A stretch of DNA of 64,000 bases from contig JAJDDO010000024.1 of the NCBI GenBank assembly GCA_029260265.1, forward strand, positions 745,458-809,457, written 5' to 3'. Under the pieces are notes generated by a model. That model was not told the DNA's origin and did no database searches. It was given only the letters and a program-made list of their open reading frames with translations. The stretch is from Phycisphaerales bacterium (GTDB lineage Bacteria > Planctomycetota > Phycisphaerae > Phycisphaerales > UBA1924). Made by a program: the position numbers and the translations under genes. Below, piece after piece: positions 40,633 to 51,042 of the stretch. Position 1 is the stretch's first letter. Every line of letters begins with the position of its first letter.

Positions 40633-41390
40633 AGTGCCGCGAGATCGTTGGCGTCAAAGTCGGCGTTGGAGTACACCTTCTGGACATCATCGTCGTCTTC
40701 GAGCGCATCGATCAGGTTCATGACTTTGCGGACATCATCGCCGGCAACCGCGACGAGGTTGTCGGGAATGCGTGAGATGCCGGCTTCGAGGATCTCGATG
40801 TCCGCGGCTTCAAATGCATCTTTGACGCCCTGGTAATCCGCGACTTCGGTGAGGATGGTCCAGACGCCCTTGTCCTTGTCATCACCCTCGGGAGATTGAA
40901 CATCGTCGGCGCCGGCTTCGAGCGAGATGTCCATGATTTGATCCTCGTTGTACTTATTGGCATCGAGGATAATTTGTCCCTTGGTCTGGAACATAAACGC
41001 GACGGTGCCCGCGTTGCCCATCGACCCGCCACCCTTCTTGAAGACCGTGCGGATATTGCCGACGGTGCGGGTGTTGTTGTCGGTGAGCGCGAGGATGAGC
41101 ACCGCGGTGCCTCCGGGTGCGTAGCCTTCGTAAATGAGTTCTTCGAAGTCCGCCCCGCCGGTGCCGCCCGCGCCTTTTTCGACAGCACGCTTGATGGTGT
41201 CCTTGGGCATGTTGGCGTACTTGGCTTCATCGATGGCGTAGCGGAGGGCGAGGTTGGTGTCGGTGTCGCCACCACCAGAGCGTGCCGCCGCCATGATCGC
41301 CTTGGAACATTTGGACCAGATCTTGCCCTTCTTGTTGTCCTGGGCGGCTTTGCGATGCTTGATGTTGGACCACTTACTATGACCGGCCAT
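40629..41390 (-). CDS. YebC/PmpR-family protein
   Basis: 253 aa. Starts with the invariant MAGHSKWSNIKHRK and continues with the family blocks DTNLALRYAIDEAKYANMPKD, VEKGAGGTGG, YEGYAPGG, LTDNNTRTVGNIRTVFKKGG. YebC proteins are known as transcriptional regulators and, more recently, as factors helping ribosomes through difficult sequences such as polyproline. Preceded by GAGG. Confidence 0.95.
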   Translation of the reverse strand: MAGHSKWSNIKHRKAAQDNKKGKIWSKCSKAIMAAARSGGGDTDTNLALRYAIDEAKYANMPKDTIKRAVEKGAGGTGGADFEELIYEGYAPGGTAVLILALTDNNTRTVGNIRTVFKKGGGSMGNAGTVAFMFQTKGQIILDANKYNEDQIMDISLEAGADDVQSPEGDDKDKGVWTILTEVADYQGVKDAFEAADIEILEAGISRIPDNLVAVAGDDVRKVMNLIDALEDDDDVQKVYSNADFDANDLAAL

Positions 41391-41485
41391 GGATGGGCTC
41401 CTCTGCGTGAGTCTTCGACAAAATCAGATACGCATGATTGTTGGGGCGACTGGCCCGGATTTCATACTCAACTGCGAAAAGGGTG

Positions 41486-44400
41486 TTACTTCATAGGATC
41501 CATCTTGACCCGCGGATCTACCGGAACCTGATCGGTGCTCGTTGGGATCTCGGCGAGCTTGGGTGCAGCACCCGCCTCAGCGTCCGAGATCTTGAGGCGG
41601 ATATCTCGTAGCCTCGTTGAGAGACTCACCACCGCTTGGTCGTTGATCGTGTCTTCTACCGAGATCTGCTGAAGCTGTCTTCTCAGCAATCGCTCGGCTT
41701 CGAGCCAGCCAACAATCGCGTCGTCATATCGACCAACCCACCAATAGGCATCGCCGAGGTGATCGTGGATGGTCGCGTTGCCATTTTCCTCTTGCTCGAG
41801 CTCAATCGCGATTGCACGCCGAAGGAGGGTGATGGCCCCTTCACGAACGATCTTGGCTTCCCCATCGGTTTCGTCATTGAGCACATTGAGTTTGTAGCGT
41901 GCCCAGCCGAGTGAATCGAGCACGCTCGGATTCTCGGGCAGGGCATTGAGAGCGCGTTCGAGCATCCGCTCGCCTTCTTCAAGCCTTTCATTACTCTCGG
42001 CGAGCATGTACCCATAATCGTTGTTGGCCCAGGGTTGATCGGCGTCGTAGGCAAGTGCGAGTTCGAGCAACTCGGTGGTCGCATCGGGCCTATTGAACGC
42101 CCCAGCCAGCGAGGCGAGGGTGTAGCTGATGTCGGCCTGCTTCTCCGCATCGCTTTCCGCTGGGCGAGGGCGGAGCGGGATGGCGAGTTGATCGGTGCTC
42201 AGCTCGATCATCTCATCGAGGAATCCATCGGCGGTAAGTCTGTCGAGCATCTTGCGTACGCTGCCGGTATCTCCGAGCCCCGCCCCAAATCGGAGCAGCT
42301 CAAACCCAAGCCGATCATCGAGCGACCCGGTGCGCACCGCGAGGGCGTGGAGAACCGCGAAGGCATCGTTGATGCGTTCATCGGCGAGCAGCTGTTGCAC
42401 CGCAATGATTTCAACTGCATTGTGTTGCTCCTCGCTGGCATCATCTGGAAGGTGTGTCAGTGCAGCGGCGGTTGCTGTAGCCAGCGACTGGTGCTCGCTC
42501 GGATGCAGTTGTGCGAGCATTGAAATCTGAATCCGGAGAAGCTGATCGGGGATCGGGCTGATCCAGCTCGAAGTCGCGTCGAACAATGAAAGCCATTGGT
42601 CTGAAACGAGGAGTTCGTCGTTCTTGTTGGCGAGTTGGAACAGGATCGCCGTCATCCGCTGGCGCTGCGCGGGGAGCAGTTCGATGGATGCCGGGAGGGT
42701 ATCGATGAGAAGCTGGATTGCTTCTGTTTCTCTTTGATCTCGGGCGAGCTGCTGTGCTCGTTCGATTGAGGCATCGAATCCGTGCGCGAGCTCGGTGCGT
42801 TCGATCGCACGCTCGATCGCTTCGCCGGGTCGATCGAGAGAGCTTGTAAGGACCTGCTCAGCCGCTCTTGCAAGCTCGAACGACCCAGTCTTGGCGTACC
42901 CCTCGTCGAGAATGCGAAGTGCCTGTTCGGGGAGCTCTTGCTGGAGTTTGATTTGGGCGAGACGCATCCGGATCGGGACCGAGCTGGGCATCGATTCAAG
43001 CCGATCAACGAGCCAACGCTCGGCTCGTCCCAAAGCCTCGTCATCGCCCGCACTATCAAGGGCTGCCCAGATACCGATCAGCAGCGGCACGCCGATCTGT
43101 TGATGGGGGGTCTTGTGCGAGAGCTCGGTGAGCAGGGTTTCGCTTTCGCGGAGGAGCCTGTTGCGTGCGAGTTCATTGGCGCGGGTCAGAGTCACCAGTG
43201 GCGACCGCGGCAGCCGCGAAGTGAGCAGCCTCAAGAGCCGCTTGTACTCTTCTGCATCCTCAAGATCTGCTCCCGGCGCGTGCAGCAGAATCAGCTGCTC
43301 GTACGCTTCTACTCGATCTGGATCTGCTTCGAGCGTGCGTTCAAAGTACGAGCGTGCATCGCCTGGTTTATCAAGTAACAACGCGATTGATGCAGCGTCG
43401 GCGAGGTCATCAATAGACGCATCCGAAAAATCGGCATTCGCGGAGATGAGCGCCCACGCCTCGCTCGGCCTCTGGGCGCTGATCAACGCCCAAGCCCGCT
43501 GACGAGTTGCAAAGGGTGTATCCATCGATTGAAGCGTCGCAAGAAGATCCTCGGCGTGTTTCCAGTCCCCGTTGAGAAACGCGATCCGAGTCTCAATGCC
43601 GAGCAATGCGGCGCTCTGCATCGAGTCTACCTCAGGTGCGCCTCGCATGGCGTCAGGGCGGGCGAGCGTCAGCGCGATGTGGTCAAGCAGTAATCTCTGA
43701 TCTTGATCGGCAGCGTGCATACGCGAACGCAAGAACGGGAACGGGTCGATGAGCGAGCGGACGCACGCGATGCTGATCTCTCGTGCGGACTCAGGGTGGG
43801 CGCGGGTGATCTGTACACACGCATCAAACCGGTCCGCATCGGTATCGAGCATCGCAATCGCTTCAGCGACCACGATGGTGCTCGGCCAAGTGTATGACGG
43901 TGAACAGAGCGCATCGATTCGTCCTTGCGTTGTCGGGCGGGCAGCGAGTTCTATACGGGTCAGTGCGTGGGCTTCGGATGGACGCAGCTGGGTGCTCATC
44001 CTCGATGCCCGGATTGCATCGGGCAGCAATGTGCTCAGTGAATCAATGGAACGAAGTGTGCGGGCCCACCCTCGTTCCGTATCGGCGGTGCGGGCCGGTG
44101 CGAGGGTGATGTGTGAGAGAAAGGACAACGCGGCCGACGCGGGGCGACCCGTTCGGAGCTCAGAACCGATCTTTCGCGCAATCATGGGGATCGGCATGGG
44201 TTGTTCTGGATCAATCGCGTTGGCGTAGGCGCGTGCTGCGCGTGATTGGGCATTGATCGCGGTCCATGCATCGCCGACATGCATCCATAGGGTCCGGCGT
44301 TGGGTATAGAACTGGACAATCTCGGATCGCCAGCGTGGGTCGCGGCTTGTCTCGTCAAAAGACTCGAGCGCTTCGGTCATCGCCGTCGCGCCCGCATTGA

Positions 44401-45166
44401 GCCGCCCGTCCTCGATAAGCAGAGCGCCGAGCAGCACGCTGCTGATCGTCTTCGCCATCGGATCATCGTCGGCGATTAATCTTGCTTGGGTCGTGAGCCA
44501 GAGCACCTCATCAAGATTTCCCTCGTTGGCAGCGTCCGACGCGAGCATGGTCAATGCGCGGGCGGACGCACCGCCGAGATCGGCGGCTTGACGGAAGGCA
44601 CCGATCGCGGACATCCGATCACCCAGATCGAGGTAGGTGTCGCCTAGATAGTTGAGCAGATCGGGAGAGGTTGGATCAAGCGTGATCGCCTGGTGCAGCT
44701 TTTCAACGCCTTCCTCACGCTGTCCATCTTGAATCAATGACCGGGCATTGGTGTAGAGCTTGGTCGCCCGGGCGAGATCATCAGCACTCGGCTCATCGGG
44801 CGGAGCGGGCAACGATGGGGTCGGGATCGTGGCGATGACCTGATCGAGCGTGAGTAATCCTCGCTGGTGTTCGGGTGATCCTGCGGCGAGCATCGCTGGC
44901 GCGTCAGGGATGATCTCTGCCAGAACTGAATCTGCAGCCGGGGCGAGCGGGGTGAGTGCCTGGAGCTCGGCCTGGGCTTGAAGCTGACGGATCGGGTCCT
45001 CAATATGCTCGGTCGCCAAGACGATCTGGTCGGGTGTCGATTGAACCGAGCGACAACCCGCCAAGAGGAGCCCGGCGAACAGCACATATCCAACGAAAAC
45101 CAGATTTGTATTGATCGCCCGGCGTCGAATTTTGGCAGCGGGCACAGCGGGGGGCGTGTGGGTCAC
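41486..45166 (-). CDS. Large TPR-repeat lipoprotein
   Basis: 1226 aa from a GTG start behind GGGAGG. N-terminal signal with lipobox LLAGC (Cys about 38). The body is an alpha-solenoid with recognisable TPRs: KLHQAITLDPTSPDLLNYLG, RMSAIGAFRQAADLGGASAR, ARSYFERTLEADPDRVEAYE, AWANNDYGYML-like repeats, and a C-terminal block (NPSVLDSLGWARYKL, ATIHDHLGDAYWWVGRYDDA) shared with outer-membrane TPR proteins. Probably a scaffold at the outer envelope; no catalytic motif. Confidence 0.85.
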   Translation of the reverse strand: MTHTPPAVPAAKIRRRAINTNLVFVGYVLFAGLLLAGCRSVQSTPDQIVLATEHIEDPIRQLQAQAELQALTPLAPAADSVLAEIIPDAPAMLAAGSPEHQRGLLTLDQVIATIPTPSLPAPPDEPSADDLARATKLYTNARSLIQDGQREEGVEKLHQAITLDPTSPDLLNYLGDTYLDLGDRMSAIGAFRQAADLGGASARALTMLASDAANEGNLDEVLWLTTQARLIADDDPMAKTISSVLLGALLIEDGRLNAGATAMTEALESFDETSRDPRWRSEIVQFYTQRRTLWMHVGDAWTAINAQSRAARAYANAIDPEQPMPIPMIARKIGSELRTGRPASAALSFLSHITLAPARTADTERGWARTLRSIDSLSTLLPDAIRASRMSTQLRPSEAHALTRIELAARPTTQGRIDALCSPSYTWPSTIVVAEAIAMLDTDADRFDACVQITRAHPESAREISIACVRSLIDPFPFLRSRMHAADQDQRLLLDHIALTLARPDAMRGAPEVDSMQSAALLGIETRIAFLNGDWKHAEDLLATLQSMDTPFATRQRAWALISAQRPSEAWALISANADFSDASIDDLADAASIALLLDKPGDARSYFERTLEADPDRVEAYEQLILLHAPGADLEDAEEYKRLLRLLTSRLPRSPLVTLTRANELARNRLLRESETLLTELSHKTPHQQIGVPLLIGIWAALDSAGDDEALGRAERWLVDRLESMPSSVPIRMRLAQIKLQQELPEQALRILDEGYAKTGSFELARAAEQVLTSSLDRPGEAIERAIERTELAHGFDASIERAQQLARDQRETEAIQLLIDTLPASIELLPAQRQRMTAILFQLANKNDELLVSDQWLSLFDATSSWISPIPDQLLRIQISMLAQLHPSEHQSLATATAAALTHLPDDASEEQHNAVEIIAVQQLLADERINDAFAVLHALAVRTGSLDDRLGFELLRFGAGLGDTGSVRKMLDRLTADGFLDEMIELSTDQLAIPLRPRPAESDAEKQADISYTLASLAGAFNRPDATTELLELALAYDADQPWANNDYGYMLAESNERLEEGERMLERALNALPENPSVLDSLGWARYKLNVLNDETDGEAKIVREGAITLLRRAIAIELEQEENGNATIHDHLGDAYWWVGRYDDAIVGWLEAERLLRRQLQQISVEDTINDQAVVSLSTRLRDIRLKISDAEAGAAPKLAEIPTSTDQVPVDPRVKMDPMK

Positions 45167-45193
45167 GGGGACCTCCCAAAGAAGTTGACAACC

Positions 45194-45901
45194 TTATGAA
45201 CAATCTTCGTCGCTTGCGGCATTGGCCTTGGTATCGCGATCAAGCTCGTCGATTGTAGAACATGTGTTTCGTTTCCGATCGGCCCAATACTCAATCATCC
45301 CGTAGATGCGTCGGGATTCGGTCGCGCGAACAGCACGCTCGAGTTTGCCCATGTGTTGCGTCGCGGTCCCGGCACCGAGGAGGACACCTTGCTGGGCGAG
45401 GTACTTCATGAGCAGCCCGTCCAGCGGGAATGCGTGCCCGCCGAGTGCGATCAATGTGACGCGGGCGGCGACAAAGTCGGGCACGCCATCGAGCGTTGAA
45501 AGATATTGGCGGGCATCACGCTTGGGCGCGTCGAGCAGATGGATGAGTTTGAGCGATTGCTCACGCTGAAACACGGCGTTGAGTGCTGCGGCAATACGCT
45601 CACAACGCTCGTGGGCGTTGGGGTACCTCGTTCCGATGATTGCAGCCAGCTCATCGGGGAAGCAGACGCGCAGTTCATTGTAATCGGCGAGGTTTGTGCG
45701 GATTGCGTCCATCGCTTTGATCGCGTGGCTCAATGAGGCTTCCCAGAGAAACAGCGAAAAAACAAGCTCATGGATCACCGGGTCGCTTGGAGCAAGCATG
45801 TTGGGAGCAAAGTCGAGAGCGCTGTACCGGATCTTGTCCGGGCATGATTTGTTCAGCAAGGTGATAAAGACCTCGAGATGTTTGTCGTCGACCTGGCTCA
45901 C
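45194..45901 (-). CDS. HhH-GPD-like protein lacking the catalytic lysine (endonuclease III paralogue)
   Basis: 235 aa. The middle (YLSTLDGVPDFVAARVTLIA then GGHAFPLDGLLMKYLAQQGV) aligns with the HhH-GPD segment of endonuclease III (LPGVGRKTANVVL..PVDTHV): the hairpin and the aspartate are there but the catalytic Lys position is Phe, and the Fe-S cysteines are absent. A non-enzymatic DNA-binding role is the simplest guess. Its start overlaps the rbfA stop (ATGA), so it belongs to the nusA operon. Confidence 0.6.
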   Translation of the reverse strand: MSQVDDKHLEVFITLLNKSCPDKIRYSALDFAPNMLAPSDPVIHELVFSLFLWEASLSHAIKAMDAIRTNLADYNELRVCFPDELAAIIGTRYPNAHERCERIAAALNAVFQREQSLKLIHLLDAPKRDARQYLSTLDGVPDFVAARVTLIALGGHAFPLDGLLMKYLAQQGVLLGAGTATQHMGKLERAVRATESRRIYGMIEYWADRKRNTCSTIDELDRDTKANAASDEDCS

Positions 45902-46299
45902 GCCTGCGGTTCCTCAGCTATGTCTCTCGACTCATTTGCGGCTTGCCTTGCCTCGCGATCGAGGCGATCCTTGTTGAGCAGATTCATTATTTTCTTCTGC
46001 TCGTGCAGGCCCTGATCCACCGTGAATACCAGCTTCGGCATCTCTTTGATCCGGATGCGTGACGCGACATCGTGGCGGATTTTTTTACCCGCGGCCTTGA
46101 GCCCGTGCATGGTGATGTTCTCTTGGTCTTCGGGCATGATCGAGACAAACACCTTGGCGATCGACAGATCCTCGGTCATCTCGACACGGGTGATGGTAAT
46201 CATCCCCTTGATGCGTGGATCTGCAAACCCGCGTGCGAGCCGGTTCTGCAGTTCGCGTTTGATCGTTGAGCCGACTTGGAGGGCTCTGCGTTTGGCCAT
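45898..46299 (-). CDS. rbfA: 30S ribosome-binding factor RbfA
   Basis: 133 aa. Assists late maturation of the 30S subunit. The KH-like fold signature is visible: RRALQVGSTIKRELQNRLAR, DPRIKGMITITRVEMTEDLS, AKVFVSIM and IRHDVASRIRIKEMPKLVF. It lies 21 bp behind infB, the usual arrangement. A C-terminal acidic tail extends beyond the core. Confidence 0.94.
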   Translation of the reverse strand: MAKRRALQVGSTIKRELQNRLARGFADPRIKGMITITRVEMTEDLSIAKVFVSIMPEDQENITMHGLKAAGKKIRHDVASRIRIKEMPKLVFTVDQGLHEQKKIMNLLNKDRLDREARQAANESRDIAEEPQA

Positions 46300-46320
46300 G
46301 ATTCTCTCCGTGGAACACGA

Positions 46321-49143
46321 TCAATCGAGCGTGCGTTTGACCTCGATGTTTTTGTAGCATTCGAGCACATCGCCATTCTTGATGTCGTCGTACCCAACGA
46401 TCTTCATGCCGCATTCCATGTTCGCACGAACCTCCTTGGCATCGTCCTTGAACCGCTTGAGCTGCTCGAGCTTGCGATCGTTCTCGATGACCACGCCGTC
46501 GCGGGTGACGCGGATGAGCGCGTCGCGTTGGACGATCCCATCGGTGACATAGCACCCGGCGATGGTGCCGACTTTGGATACCTTGAAGACTTCGCGGACC
46601 TCTGCGTGTCCGAGCACTTCTTGGCGGATATCCGGTGAAAGCAGCCCCTCGACCGCTTTCTTGATGTCCTCGACGATGTGGTAGATCACCTGGTAGTTAC
46701 GGATCTCTACGCCCTTGTTCTCCGCGAGTGCTCGCCCCTTGGCGTTGGCGATAACATTGAACCCGATGATGATCGCGCTCGACGCTTCGGCCAGCACGAT
46801 ATCTGAATCGGTGATCCCGCCGACCGCCTTGTGGATGACACGGACCTTGACCTCTTCGTTGGTGACCTTCTCGATCTCCGATGTCAGCACATCGACAGAG
46901 CCCTGAACATCGGCCTTGAGCACCACCAGGATCTCCTTGACATCCTGATCGGCGATCTGCGTGAACATCGTGTCCAGCGTGAGCTTGGGCTGGGCAAGCA
47001 GGGTTTCTCGCTCGCGATCGCGGCGTTGTTCCGCGGCCTTCTCGGCCTCCTTGAGCGATGAAACACAATAGAACTTGTCACCGGCATCCGGAAGATCGTT
47101 GATGCCGGAGATCTGCACGGGCAACGGCGGCAGAACCTTCTTGTGCTTCTTGCCTCGGTCGTCGGTGATATCTCGCACACGCCCAAAGGCACGACCCATG
47201 ACGATGAAATCGCCAACGCTCAACTCGCCTTCTTGGACAAGAATATTGGCAACATTCCCTCGCCCACCCTCCGGGCGAGCTTCGATGACGGTGCCCTGGG
47301 CAGGGCCAGAGAAGTCGCTCTTGAGTTCAAGGATCTCTGCCTGCAGATCAAGGATCTCGAGCAGGTCTTGGATGCCGATATCCTTGATTGCGCTGGTGCG
47401 GACCACTTCTGTTTCGCCACCCCAATCGGTCGGATTGAGCCCGTGTTCTGCAAGTTGCCCGAGGATCCGCTGGATGTTCCCATCGGTTGCCTGCTCTTTG
47501 TCAATCTTGTTGAGCGCAACGATGATCGGCACGCCCGCGGCTTGGGCGTGCGAGATCGATTCGATGGTCTGGGGCATCACGCCGTCATCGGCGGCCACAA
47601 CCAGCACCACGATATCGGTGACATTTGCCCCGCGTGAACGCATCGCGGTAAACGCTTCGTGACCAGGAGTATCAATGAATGTCACGAACTTCTGATTCTT
47701 CTTGTCCGCTCCGACCGGCACACGGAAGGCGCTCGTTGCCTGGGTGATCCCGCCGGCTTCGCCATCGGCGACATGGGCGTTGCGGATCCGGTCGAGCAAT
47801 GAGGTCTTGCCGTGGTCCACATGCCCAAGGATGGTGACGATCGGACCACGCTGGCGTTCGTCCTTGCGATCCCGTTCGGCGAACTGCTCGGCGACTTGTT
47901 CCTCCGCGCTCTTGGCCTCGGTGACCTCGAGCTCGATCTCCCAATCCATCATGATCTCTTGAGCCTTCTCGCTCTCGATGCCCGAGTTGATCGTCGCCAT
48001 CACGCCCTGCATGAAGAGTTTCTTCACGATGTCGGCGCCCTTTACACCGGTCGCGGCGGAGAGGTCCTTGATGGTAAACGGTTCGGTGATGGAGACATTG
48101 CCACCGATCTTGGCAGGCGTTTGTGCCGCGTTGGCGGCGTTGCGCATCTGCTGCTGTCGTTGACGGAGGTATCCACCGGAACTCTTCAATCGTGCGTCAC
48201 GATCGGCTAGATCCGCCGCGGTCCAACCGCCACCGCGGTAAGGCTGATCTCCGCCGCCACGGTTGGTGCCGCCTGTGCGTCTGCGGGTGTTCCCGCCTCC
48301 ACGCGCGGGGCGTCCGTCTGGGGGTATGGCTCCCGCGCCGCCACCCGGCGCGCCCTGCCCGCCGCTGTAACCACCGCCACCGCCATAACCTCCGCCATTG
48401 CGTGGCGGTGGGCGTCTGCGTGGTTCCGAAACGGGTTCAGGAGCTTCAACGCGGACAACCTTGGGGCCGGAGAGCTTGATCGTGCTCTTCTTTTCAAGCT
48501 GACGCCCGGCAGGTGCGATCGTCTTTGGACGCGTGGGCACATTCATCTTTGGTGCTTCGCTCGGTCCCTTCACTTCTGGCTTGGGCGGGCGAACAACTCT
48601 TTGCGGCTCATCTGCTGCCGGCGCTGGGGGCGCACTCGCAGCGGGTGCCTTTGGTGCGTCGATCGGTGGGGGTGTCGATGAGAGCCCCGCCGGAACTTGG
48701 GTCGGGCGAAGAGTTGGTGGCGTGGGTTTCGCCGGTGCAGCAGGCGCGGCGGCTGCTGGAGTCGCGGGCTTGGCCGTCGCTCTGGCTTTGGCTTTGGGCT
48801 TGGGGGGAACTGCCACTGCAACCGTGTTCTCTGTTGCGTCGGATTCATCGGTCGATTCTGATGGGTCGATCGCCTTTGCCTTCGCCTTGGCCTTGCGGGG
48901 TTTGTTTTCGCGGACCTTTTCGATATCGATTTTCTCAGACGACTCAACCGCGGTATGCGGCGAGTCCTCGTTGTCTGTCGATGCGAACCATTCGCGGATC
49001 GTCTGCTCGAGCCCGATCGACACCGTCGACATGTGATTCTTGATCACATCCTTCGGGATGCCCTCGGCGTGGCATTTTTCAACGATCGCTTTGGACTTGA
49101 TGCCCATCTGTTTCGCGATTTCAAAGATTCGTGTATTGGCCAA
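46321..49143 (-). CDS. infB: Translation initiation factor IF-2
   Basis: 940 aa. N-terminal IF2N domain ([20 protein letters not shown]), then a long Lys/Ala/Pro- and Gly/Arg-rich linker (about 70-320, with [13 protein letters not shown]-type runs), a second IF2N-like domain ([17 protein letters not shown]) and the GTPase core: [14 protein letters not shown] (G1), GGITQ (G2), DTPGHEAF (G3), NKID (G4). C-terminal C1/C2 domains bind fMet-tRNA. Located between nusA and rbfA. Confidence 0.97.
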   Translation of the reverse strand: MANTRIFEIAKQMGIKSKAIVEKCHAEGIPKDVIKNHMSTVSIGLEQTIREWFASTDNEDSPHTAVESSEKIDIEKVRENKPRKAKAKAKAIDPSESTDESDATENTVAVAVPPKPKAKARATAKPATPAAAAPAAPAKPTPPTLRPTQVPAGLSSTPPPIDAPKAPAASAPPAPAADEPQRVVRPPKPEVKGPSEAPKMNVPTRPKTIAPAGRQLEKKSTIKLSGPKVVRVEAPEPVSEPRRRPPPRNGGGYGGGGGYSGGQGAPGGGAGAIPPDGRPARGGGNTRRRTGGTNRGGGDQPYRGGGWTAADLADRDARLKSSGGYLRQRQQQMRNAANAAQTPAKIGGNVSITEPFTIKDLSAATGVKGADIVKKLFMQGVMATINSGIESEKAQEIMMDWEIELEVTEAKSAEEQVAEQFAERDRKDERQRGPIVTILGHVDHGKTSLLDRIRNAHVADGEAGGITQATSAFRVPVGADKKNQKFVTFIDTPGHEAFTAMRSRGANVTDIVVLVVAADDGVMPQTIESISHAQAAGVPIIVALNKIDKEQATDGNIQRILGQLAEHGLNPTDWGGETEVVRTSAIKDIGIQDLLEILDLQAEILELKSDFSGPAQGTVIEARPEGGRGNVANILVQEGELSVGDFIVMGRAFGRVRDITDDRGKKHKKVLPPLPVQISGINDLPDAGDKFYCVSSLKEAEKAAEQRRDRERETLLAQPKLTLDTMFTQIADQDVKEILVVLKADVQGSVDVLTSEIEKVTNEEVKVRVIHKAVGGITDSDIVLAEASSAIIIGFNVIANAKGRALAENKGVEIRNYQVIYHIVEDIKKAVEGLLSPDIRQEVLGHAEVREVFKVSKVGTIAGCYVTDGIVQRDALIRVTRDGVVIENDRKLEQLKRFKDDAKEVRANMECGMKIVGYDDIKNGDVLECYKNIEVKRTLD

Positions 49144-49210
49144 CTGCTTCTCCGTCTGATGTATCGATCAACCGCGTATGTGCGGTCTGTGTGGTTTCTT
49201 AACTCCGAGT

Positions 49211-50602
49211 TCAGCTGTCGCCAAGGATGTCGGCGGCACGAGACTCGGAGTGTTCGTCTGGTTCGGTGGTCTCGGTTGATTCCGGTTCTGGAGCCGGTGC
49301 TGGTGCTGCCCCGAGGATGGCTGCAGCGGCAACATCTGGTGAGATGTCTTCGCCTGAGATCGCACCCGAAAGAATCGCCGATGCCGCTTCTTCCTCTTCC
49401 GCCTTGCGGGCGGCGGCTTCTGCCTTTTCACGCTCTTGCTCTTCCGCGACCACCTTGGATTTGGCGGCGCAGAGCTCGACCGCCTGCTCGGCGAGCGCTT
49501 CGTCGATTTCAAGCTCAACCATCAGCATCTCGACGCCGATCTCTTCGACATCAAACACCGAGATCATGCCCAGGGCGGCCAAGCGGTCAACGCCCTCGGT
49601 CGTGATTCCCTCGATCTGTGTAAGCGTTTCAGACAGTGTTTCGAGCCCCTTGGTGAACTCTTCCGGGGTCAGGATGTCAACATCCCAGCCAGTCAACCGG
49701 GCAGCGAGTCGAACATTCTGTCCACGCTTGCCGATCGCCAATGAAAGCTGATCATCACGGACAACAACAGTCGAACGCCCGAGCTCGAAGCACAATGAGA
49801 TTTCTTGAACCTCGGCGGGCTTGAGTGCGTTGGCAATGAGAATCTGTGAGGACTCATTCCAGCGGACGATGTCAATCTTTTCGCCGTTCAACTCGTCAAC
49901 GATTGTCTTGATCCGTGACCCGCGGATGCCGACGCATGCGCCGACCGCATCGACCTTCGAGTCGATCGAGGAGACCGCCATTTTGGTGCGGTAACCGGGT
50001 TCGCGGGCGATTGCCTTGATCTCGATGGTGCGTTCCATGACCTCTGGGACTTCGACCTCGAAGAGCCTGCGGATGAAGTCTGGGTGTCCACGCGAGAGGT
50101 AGATGCTCACGCGGTTGCCCTGGTCTTTGACATCAGAAATGGTCGCGCGGACTCGGTCGCCGGGGGCGAACTGCTCTCCGGGGATCTGCTCGGAGCGGAG
50201 CATCATGCATTCGGCGCGATCAACCTCTACGACGAGGGCGCCGCGTTCGTACCGCTGGGCGATGCCGACAATGATCTCACCGATCCGTTTCGAGAAGACT
50301 TCCATGAGGGATTGGCGTTCGTCATCGCGGAAACGCTGGATCATCACCTGCTTGAATGTCTGGGCGGCGATGCGACCAAAGTCACCCGGATCCATGTCAA
50401 GCGGCTCGTCATAGCGGAACAGCTGGATCTCTCCAGTGATCGGGTCAACCGCGCACTGGAACTCATCCGCATCGAGCGTTCCAAAGAACTTCCTGCACGC
50501 GGAGACCATCGCGCTCTCGAGGTCCGCGATCAGCAGCGAACGATCAATGTTGCGGTCGCGTGCGATTGAATCGAGGATTCGCATCATTTCTGAGGTGTTC
50601 AT
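49211..50602 (-). CDS. nusA: Transcription termination/antitermination protein NusA
   Basis: 463 aa. N-terminal RNA-polymerase-binding domain (RNIDRSLLIADLESAMVSAC), S1 domain (VVEVDRAECMMLRSEQIPGE), KH1/KH2 (VDAVGACVGIRGSRIKTIVD, LAIGKRGQNVRLAARLTGWD), a helix-hairpin C-terminal repeat (TQIEGITTEGVDRLAALGM) and an Ala/Glu-rich tail. First gene of the nusA-infB-rbfA operon; rimP, its usual upstream partner, is not present here. Confidence 0.96.
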   Translation of the reverse strand: MNTSEMMRILDSIARDRNIDRSLLIADLESAMVSACRKFFGTLDADEFQCAVDPITGEIQLFRYDEPLDMDPGDFGRIAAQTFKQVMIQRFRDDERQSLMEVFSKRIGEIIVGIAQRYERGALVVEVDRAECMMLRSEQIPGEQFAPGDRVRATISDVKDQGNRVSIYLSRGHPDFIRRLFEVEVPEVMERTIEIKAIAREPGYRTKMAVSSIDSKVDAVGACVGIRGSRIKTIVDELNGEKIDIVRWNESSQILIANALKPAEVQEISLCFELGRSTVVVRDDQLSLAIGKRGQNVRLAARLTGWDVDILTPEEFTKGLETLSETLTQIEGITTEGVDRLAALGMISVFDVEEIGVEMLMVELEIDEALAEQAVELCAAKSKVVAEEQEREKAEAAARKAEEEEAASAILSGAISGEDISPDVAAAAILGAAPAPAPEPESTETTEPDEHSESRAADILGDS

Positions 50603-51042
50603 TTAAGTCTCCGGTGTCTGTTTCCGCATTGCGGGATTTGTTGTTGAGTTGCCAAGATGTTGAGTTGTCTGTTTGTGGGATCAAATTCCAAAACACAAAC
50701 GACCGCGAGCTTGGATTAAGCTGCGGCCTTGCGCGATAAACGAGGACGGGGAATCCCTGTCTTCGCTCCATTCCGGGTTGGACAACGCTGTTATTGCATC
50801 GCCCGCACCTTCCTAGGCAGTCCAGTACCGATTTGAATCAGGCACCTATCAGACTTCATCACGCACAGCCATAACCATGTCCGCACTCCGATCAGCCGGA
50901 CCCCATGCCCGGCTTCATACATCAAGTGTAGAACCCCGGTGCCCATATTCAACCGCTCACCGTGTTTGGATGGGCAATATCAGGGGATTGGGACGGAGAT
51001 GGATTGTGCAGTTTGCCGCCCAGATAGGCCGAATTGTTGGCA
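50603..51042. other. Divergent intergenic region, nusA leader
   Basis: 440 bp between nusA and the glycan cluster. I see no convincing gene (a rimP homologue is absent), no clear riboswitch or attenuator, and a GGAGAC ribosome-binding site for nusA at the left edge. It must hold promoters for both sides. Confidence 0.5.
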
